A stretch of DNA of 10,691 bases. It comes from an uncultured Bacteroides sp. Lineage in GTDB: Bacteria; Bacteroidota; Bacteroidia; Bacteroidales; Bacteroidaceae. The notes under the pieces were generated by a model. The model made no database searches. It was given only the letters and a program-made list of their open reading frames with translations, and was not told the DNA's origin. The stretch covers positions 1-10,691 of the forward strand of contig CAUHML010000112.1 of assembly GCA_959606905.1 (NCBI GenBank), in the 5' to 3' direction. Numbering within the stretch: position 1 is the first letter of the stretch; the number at the start of each line of letters is the position of its first letter. The position numbers and the translations under genes are program-made. This document shows, piece after piece, positions 8,622 through 10,691 of the stretch.

Positions 8622-8660
8622 ATATGGGAAGAATAGTGCTATATTTTTCCCATATTTTTT
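8622..8660 (+). terminator. Intrinsic terminator of the predicted antisense RNA
   Basis: The arms ATATGGGAAGAATA (8622-8635) and TATTTTTCCCATAT (8642-8655) pair over 14 positions with a single G-T, leaving a 6-base loop. On the plus strand the stem runs into TTTTTG, as in an intrinsic terminator. On the minus strand it is flanked by A-runs instead, so it should not stop transcription passing from fecR into susC. This directionality supports a plus-strand RNA. Confidence 0.58.
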
Positions 8661-8700
8661 GTTTAAGGAGGGAGTGTTTTCATAGTTCTTTTTTGTTTAA
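8655..8700. repeat. 12-bp direct repeat, copies 34 bp apart, between fecR and susC
   Basis: TTTTTTGTTTAA occurs at 8655-8666 and again at 8689-8700, the second copy covering the fecR stop codon. On the minus strand it reads TTAAACAAAAAA. The first copy includes the T-run of the antisense-RNA terminator. The repeat lies where a sigma-dependent susC promoter would be expected, but no function is known and the low complexity weakens it. Confidence 0.4.
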
Positions 8701-9719
8701 TAAATTTCTATTATTGTTTTCTCTTTCACAACACCGTTGTCCAATGCCGATTCAAGATATCTGTATCTCACCCCTGAAGCTATTTTGAAGTGTTCCAAGA
8801 TCTTATCCAGACGTTGATTAATAAAAGTACCTGTAAAGCAATATTTCTTTAATAATGGATTAACAATACGGAACTCTACGTCAAAACGCTTGCTCAAAGT
8901 TCTTAAAGCATCTTCAAGAGGAGTATCTCGATAAATGATCCTTCCACTTTTCCAAGCAATATCAGATTCAACAAAAGTAGTTGTACACAAAAGTTTCTCA
9001 TCCAATAAATTATAAATCACCTTCTGTCCGGGTTGCATACTATAAGTAACCTCCCTGCCTTTCTGCTGACAATGGAATTTTACTCTACCTGTCACCAAAG
9101 TAGCAGCTACAAACTTATCATCCGGATAAGCATCCACGTTAAATTCAGTACCTAAAACCTCTAATTCAATCCCCTTTCCTACATCGACTAAGAATTTCCG
9201 TCCATTATCCTTTTGTACTGAAAAATAAGCTTCTCCGAGCAATTCAACCTTTCGATATTCTCCTTCAAAAGACACTGGATATTTTAGATAAGAAGCAGAA
9301 TTCAGCCATACCCAAGTACCATCCGGTAACTCCACTTTTGTCATCATCCCCGGATTAGACCGAATTTCGACATAACGATCATAATTTTTATCTTGATTAA
9401 ATACAAAATAGAAGAAAGATAAGAATAAAGGAATAAATAACACAGCTGCTGCTCTTATCCCCCATTCCCACCAGTTTATTTTCTTCCTTTTTGACAATCT
9501 CTTATCCAGCTTCACCAATGCCTGTTTAGGATCTATCTGCTTCACGGTATCTATTATATCTGTTACGTGGTGTATGTAACAAATCTGTTTAGCTATTTTT
9601 CTGTTCTCTTCAGAGAGGGAAATCCAATTTTCTACCTCTTCTTTTTCTTTCTCTCCTAGTGTACCGGAAAAATAAAGGAGTAAAAGAGCCTCATCTATAT
9701 TTTCATGTAATTCCATCAT
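8697..9719 (-). CDS. FecR-type anti-sigma factor, single transmembrane segment
   Basis: A protein of 340 residues, normal for Bacteroides FecR proteins. The N-terminal cytoplasmic part (1-85), with a FxSGTLGEKEKEEVENWI helix, binds the sigma factor in this family. A hydrophobic segment, AAAVLFIPLFLSFFYFVF (90-107), follows a basic KRKK stretch and crosses the inner membrane. The periplasmic FecR domain (about 117-213) shows NPGMMTKVELPDGTWVWLNSASYLKYP, ELLGEAYFSV and ELEVLGTEFNVDAY. The C-terminal DUF4974-like region (about 265-338), with TPLEDALRTLSKRFDVEF, resembles an STN fold and is the likely partner of the SusC STN domain. Two tandem ATG codons open the gene and the second is equally possible; there is no strong Shine-Dalgarno. 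It lies between the sigma gene and susC, the standard order for trans-envelope signalling PULs. Confidence 0.95.
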   Translation of the reverse strand: MMELHENIDEALLLLYFSGTLGEKEKEEVENWISLSEENRKIAKQICYIHHVTDIIDTVKQIDPKQALVKLDKRLSKRKKINWWEWGIRAAAVLFIPLFLSFFYFVFNQDKNYDRYVEIRSNPGMMTKVELPDGTWVWLNSASYLKYPVSFEGEYRKVELLGEAYFSVQKDNGRKFLVDVGKGIELEVLGTEFNVDAYPDDKFVAATLVTGRVKFHCQQKGREVTYSMQPGQKVIYNLLDEKLLCTTTFVESDIAWKSGRIIYRDTPLEDALRTLSKRFDVEFRIVNPLLKKYCFTGTFINQRLDKILEHFKIASGVRYRYLESALDNGVVKEKTIIEIY

Positions 9720-9763
9720 CTTTTATGTTCATTTTATTAAGAAGACGGAATACTTCAATTAGC

Positions 9764-9791
9764 CCCTAAACAAAAATGCAACTTTTTTAAT
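9764..9791. repeat. Repeated element of about 30 bp, copy upstream of fecR
   Basis: This copy starts CCCTAAACAAA, continues AATGCA and ends CTTTTTTAAT on the plus strand. It matches a copy at 10458-10487 upstream of the sigma gene apart from a 2-base indel and very few other differences. Both copies have the same orientation relative to the gene they precede; on the minus strand both end TTTGTTTAGGG. It overlaps the hairpin between the two genes. It could be a shared regulatory site or a relic of a local duplication. Confidence 0.5.
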
Positions 9792-9807
9792 TAAAAGCTG
9801 CATTTTT
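9772..9807 (-). terminator. Terminator-like hairpin between sigma and anti-sigma genes
   Basis: AAAAATGCA (9772-9780) pairs with TGCATTTTT (9799-9807). After one mismatch, CTTTT (9782-9786) pairs with AAAAG (9793-9797) around a 6-base loop. Read on the minus strand the stem ends in TTTTTG, so it could stop or attenuate transcription leaving the sigma gene before fecR. The stem is almost symmetrical and AT-rich, so termination efficiency is uncertain, and on the plus strand it also ends in a T-run. No TAnnTTTG promoter is found between this hairpin and the fecR start. Confidence 0.5.
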
Positions 9808-9838
9808 ATTTTAAGACTCAAAAACGAATCGGCTATCC

Positions 9839-10411
9839 TTAGAGAAAATAAGGGAATATGATTGTAATCAACGGTAAATAGTCTTTTAGTTCTACACGTA
9901 AAAGTCTCAATGCTTGCTGGATACGATACTCCACTAATTTTATGGAAACGTTTAATTCTTTCGCAATCTCTTTATATGTTTTATCTTGATAACGGCTCAT
10001 CTCAAAAGTTATACGATAGGAGTCCGGCAATCGCATCACGGCCTTTTCTATTTTCGCCATCAATTCCTCCACTACATAAAAATCAGGATCTTCAAAACTT
10101 GTCTGCATTTCTTTAGCAAACATATGCTCATAACAACGTCTTTTTGTCTGATTCTTACTTATTAAATCCAAGCATCTGTTTCTGACCGCCATAAACAAAT
10201 AACTTCGCAAAGAAGTTTCTATGATCTGGAATTCTCTGTTTTCCCATAGCCATGTCATGATATCCAAAACAACTTCTTCAGCATCTTCTATAGGAATATA
10301 GTACTTCCCGAAGGCACATAGTATGGAATAATACTTCAAAAATAAAGTATCAAAAGCCTTTCTATCTCCTTTTCTAAAAAGAGAATAAAGCTCAATATCT
10401 TCATCTATCAT
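9839..10411 (-). CDS. ECF-type RNA polymerase sigma factor (sigma-70 family)
   Basis: A protein of 190 residues from the preferred start. Region sigma-2 covers about 16-85, with GDRKAFDTLFLKYY, EDAEEVVLDIMTWLWENR and SYLFMAVRNRCLDLI. Region sigma-4 covers about 115-175, with IEKAVMRLPDSYRITFEM and the helix-turn-helix TYKEIAKELNVSIKLVEYRIQQALRLLR. This is the layout of Bacteroidetes ECF sigma factors paired with FecR. It should direct polymerase to the susC promoter once FecR is signalled by SusC. The open frame extends to a GTG at 10432, but the ATG at 10411 has AAGGAG nine bases upstream. The GTG also lies only a few bases from the -7 box, about where RNA should begin, so the ATG is taken as the start. 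It is the first gene of the PUL on the minus strand. Confidence 0.95.
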   Translation of the reverse strand: MIDEDIELYSLFRKGDRKAFDTLFLKYYSILCAFGKYYIPIEDAEEVVLDIMTWLWENREFQIIETSLRSYLFMAVRNRCLDLISKNQTKRRCYEHMFAKEMQTSFEDPDFYVVEELMAKIEKAVMRLPDSYRITFEMSRYQDKTYKEIAKELNVSIKLVEYRIQQALRLLRVELKDYLPLITIIFPYFL

Positions 10412-10420
10412 ACGATTTGT

Positions 10421-10426
10421 CTCCTT
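10421..10426 (-). promoter_or_regulatory. Shine-Dalgarno AAGGAG deciding the sigma-factor start
   Basis: Read on the minus strand these bases are AAGGAG, nine bases ahead of the ATG at 10411. Strong Shine-Dalgarno sites are uncommon in Bacteroidetes, so this one helps fix the start and suggests efficient translation of the sigma factor. Confidence 0.7.
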
Positions 10427-10436
10427 ATTCACTTTA

Positions 10437-10468
10437 CAAATTTATATATTTAAAAATCCCTAAACAAA
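10437..10468 (-). promoter_or_regulatory. Housekeeping promoter of the sigma-factor gene
   Basis: On the minus strand TTTG (10468-10465) is followed after exactly 20 bases by TAAATTTG (10444-10437), a complete Bacteroides -33/-7 promoter. RNA would start near 10430, giving a leader of about 20 bases that contains the AAGGAG site. The -33 element lies inside the repeated 30-bp element, at its GTTTG part. Confidence 0.7.
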
Positions 10469-10487
10469 CAATTGCATCTTTTTTAAT
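10458..10487. repeat. Repeated element of about 30 bp, copy upstream of the sigma gene
   Basis: This is the second copy of the element at 9764-9791: CCCTAAACAAA, two extra bases, then an AATTGCAT block and CTTTTTTAAT. It overlaps the -33 region of the sigma-gene promoter, so a protein bound here could control that promoter. Confidence 0.5.
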
Positions 10488-10590
10488 AGACAATAAAAAA
10501 AGTCAGCACAAAATGAAGCAATAAAGAAACAACTTTGTTACATATACCCACATATATCCTGATTATATCACTATCCCTTTCTAAAGTATT

Positions 10591-10647
10591 TTCACTTTTA
10601 TGCAAAAAAACTTTGGTTTTATGCATCTTTTTTCCAAAATAATGCAT
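10591..10647 (+). promoter_or_regulatory. Three ATGCA boxes in 21-bp phase, possible tandem ARG boxes
   Basis: ATGCA begins at 10600, 10621 and 10642, exactly 21 bp apart (two helical turns). The first two are preceded by TTTT, and the last two extend to ATGCAT. Tandem ARG boxes of ArgR are 18-bp imperfect palindromes with about 3 bp between them, giving the same 21-bp period. The right half-sites are good here (the left arms are TTCAC, TTTGG and TCCAA, only partly matching TGCAT). The array covers the -33 and -7 region of the divergent gene, as a repressor site would. Assignment to ArgR is inference. Confidence 0.4.
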
Positions 10648-10655
10648 ACTTTTGC
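10647..10655 (+). promoter_or_regulatory. -7 promoter box of the divergent right-edge gene
   Basis: TACTTTTGC matches TAnnTTTG. It lies about 24 bases upstream of the ATG at 10679. No TTTG is present 19-21 bases upstream; that position is occupied by an ATGCAT block, suggesting an activator- or repressor-controlled promoter with a weak -33. Confidence 0.6.
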
Positions 10656-10678
10656 GCCATTCTTAGAATAATTATACA

Positions 10679-10691
10679 ATGAAGAAGAAAG
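10679..10691 (+). CDS. Start of a divergent gene, truncated at the window edge (MKKK...)
   Basis: ATG AAG AAG AAA G opens a reading frame about 24 bases after a good -7 box and runs off the window. Only four residues are visible, so the product cannot be named. The phased ATGCA boxes over its promoter make an arginine-regulated gene, possibly argR itself, a reasonable guess. It is divergent from the PUL and probably unrelated to it, marking the right boundary of the PUL. Confidence 0.45.

Larger units (their letters stand above)
8560..8662 (+). ncRNA. Predicted cis-antisense small RNA over the susC 5' leader (DonS-like)
   Basis: Seen in sequence: a full plus-strand promoter (8522-8553) followed by a 5' stem-loop, ACTTGT-CGGCAA-ACAAGT (8586-8603), and a terminator-like hairpin (8622-8655) ending in a T-run. 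The implied transcript is about 100 nt, with the ends approximate. It lies entirely in the gap between the susC start codon and the fecR stop codon, opposite to both genes. Known: B. fragilis DonS and related RNAs are antisense RNAs encoded opposite the susC leader of PULs that have ECF sigma/anti-sigma genes, and they repress the PUL. Inferred: this RNA pairs with the susC leader and silences susC/susD expression when the ligand is absent. The GC-rich loop CGGCAA would be the natural first-contact site. No transcript data are available here, so this rests on promoter, hairpin and context. Confidence 0.58.

Noticed and set aside
9910..10116. Plus-strand open frame of 68 codons opposite the sigma gene
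   Set aside because: It lies fully inside the conserved sigma-4 coding region and has no independent support.
10412..10432. GTG start adding seven residues to the sigma factor
   Set aside because: It lies only five bases from the -7 box, about where transcription should start, and the AAGGAG site serves the ATG at 10411.

Overview
The window looks like a chromosomal segment from a gut Bacteroidales, most likely Bacteroides or a close relative. The evidence is AT-rich DNA, promoters with the Bacteroides-type -7 box TAnnTTTG, a SusC/SusD pair, lipoproteins with Bacteroides-style signal peptides, and an ECF-sigma/FecR anti-sigma pair. It holds one complete polysaccharide-utilisation-type locus (PUL), read entirely on the minus strand from right to left. 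The start of a divergent plus-strand gene lies at the right edge.

Layout in order of transcription: an ECF sigma factor (10411-9839), a FecR-type anti-sigma factor (9719-8697), a SusC-like TonB-dependent transducer with an N-terminal STN signalling domain (8546-4971), a SusD-like surface lipoprotein (4947-3196), then two lipoproteins with phosphodiester glycosidase (NAGPA/DUF2233) domains. The first of these (3177-1324) carries a C-terminal GLUG-repeat region and an altered DGGGS motif. The second (1279-260) has the canonical motif. A strong hairpin (174-218) follows the last gene. No glycoside hydrolase, lyase, sulfatase or transporter permease is present, so the two NAGPA-type proteins are the only candidate enzymes. 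The likely ligand is therefore a glycan or glycoconjugate with sugar-1-phosphodiester linkages (inference).

Regulation is the richest part of the window. The STN domain of SusC and the transmembrane FecR protein fit trans-envelope signalling to the sigma factor. The sigma gene has a textbook housekeeping promoter (TTTG-N20-TAAATTTG). The susC leader has no such promoter on the sense strand, but the same TTTG-N20-TAAATTTG arrangement lies on the opposite strand across the susC start codon. It is followed about 70-100 bases later by a hairpin and T-run. Together these predict a roughly 100-nt antisense RNA covering the susC 5' leader, of the kind described for DonS in B. fragilis. A repeated element of about 30 bp lies upstream of both the sigma and anti-sigma genes, and in the second copy it is part of a terminator-like hairpin.

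The right edge holds the first codons (MKKK) of a divergent gene. Its promoter is overlaid by three ATGCA blocks spaced exactly 21 bp apart, reminiscent of tandem ARG boxes. The gene may be an ArgR-regulated gene or argR itself, but too little of it is visible to name it. Several start codons were moved inward from the longest open frame, on the basis of ribosome-binding sites, signal peptides and promoter positions.
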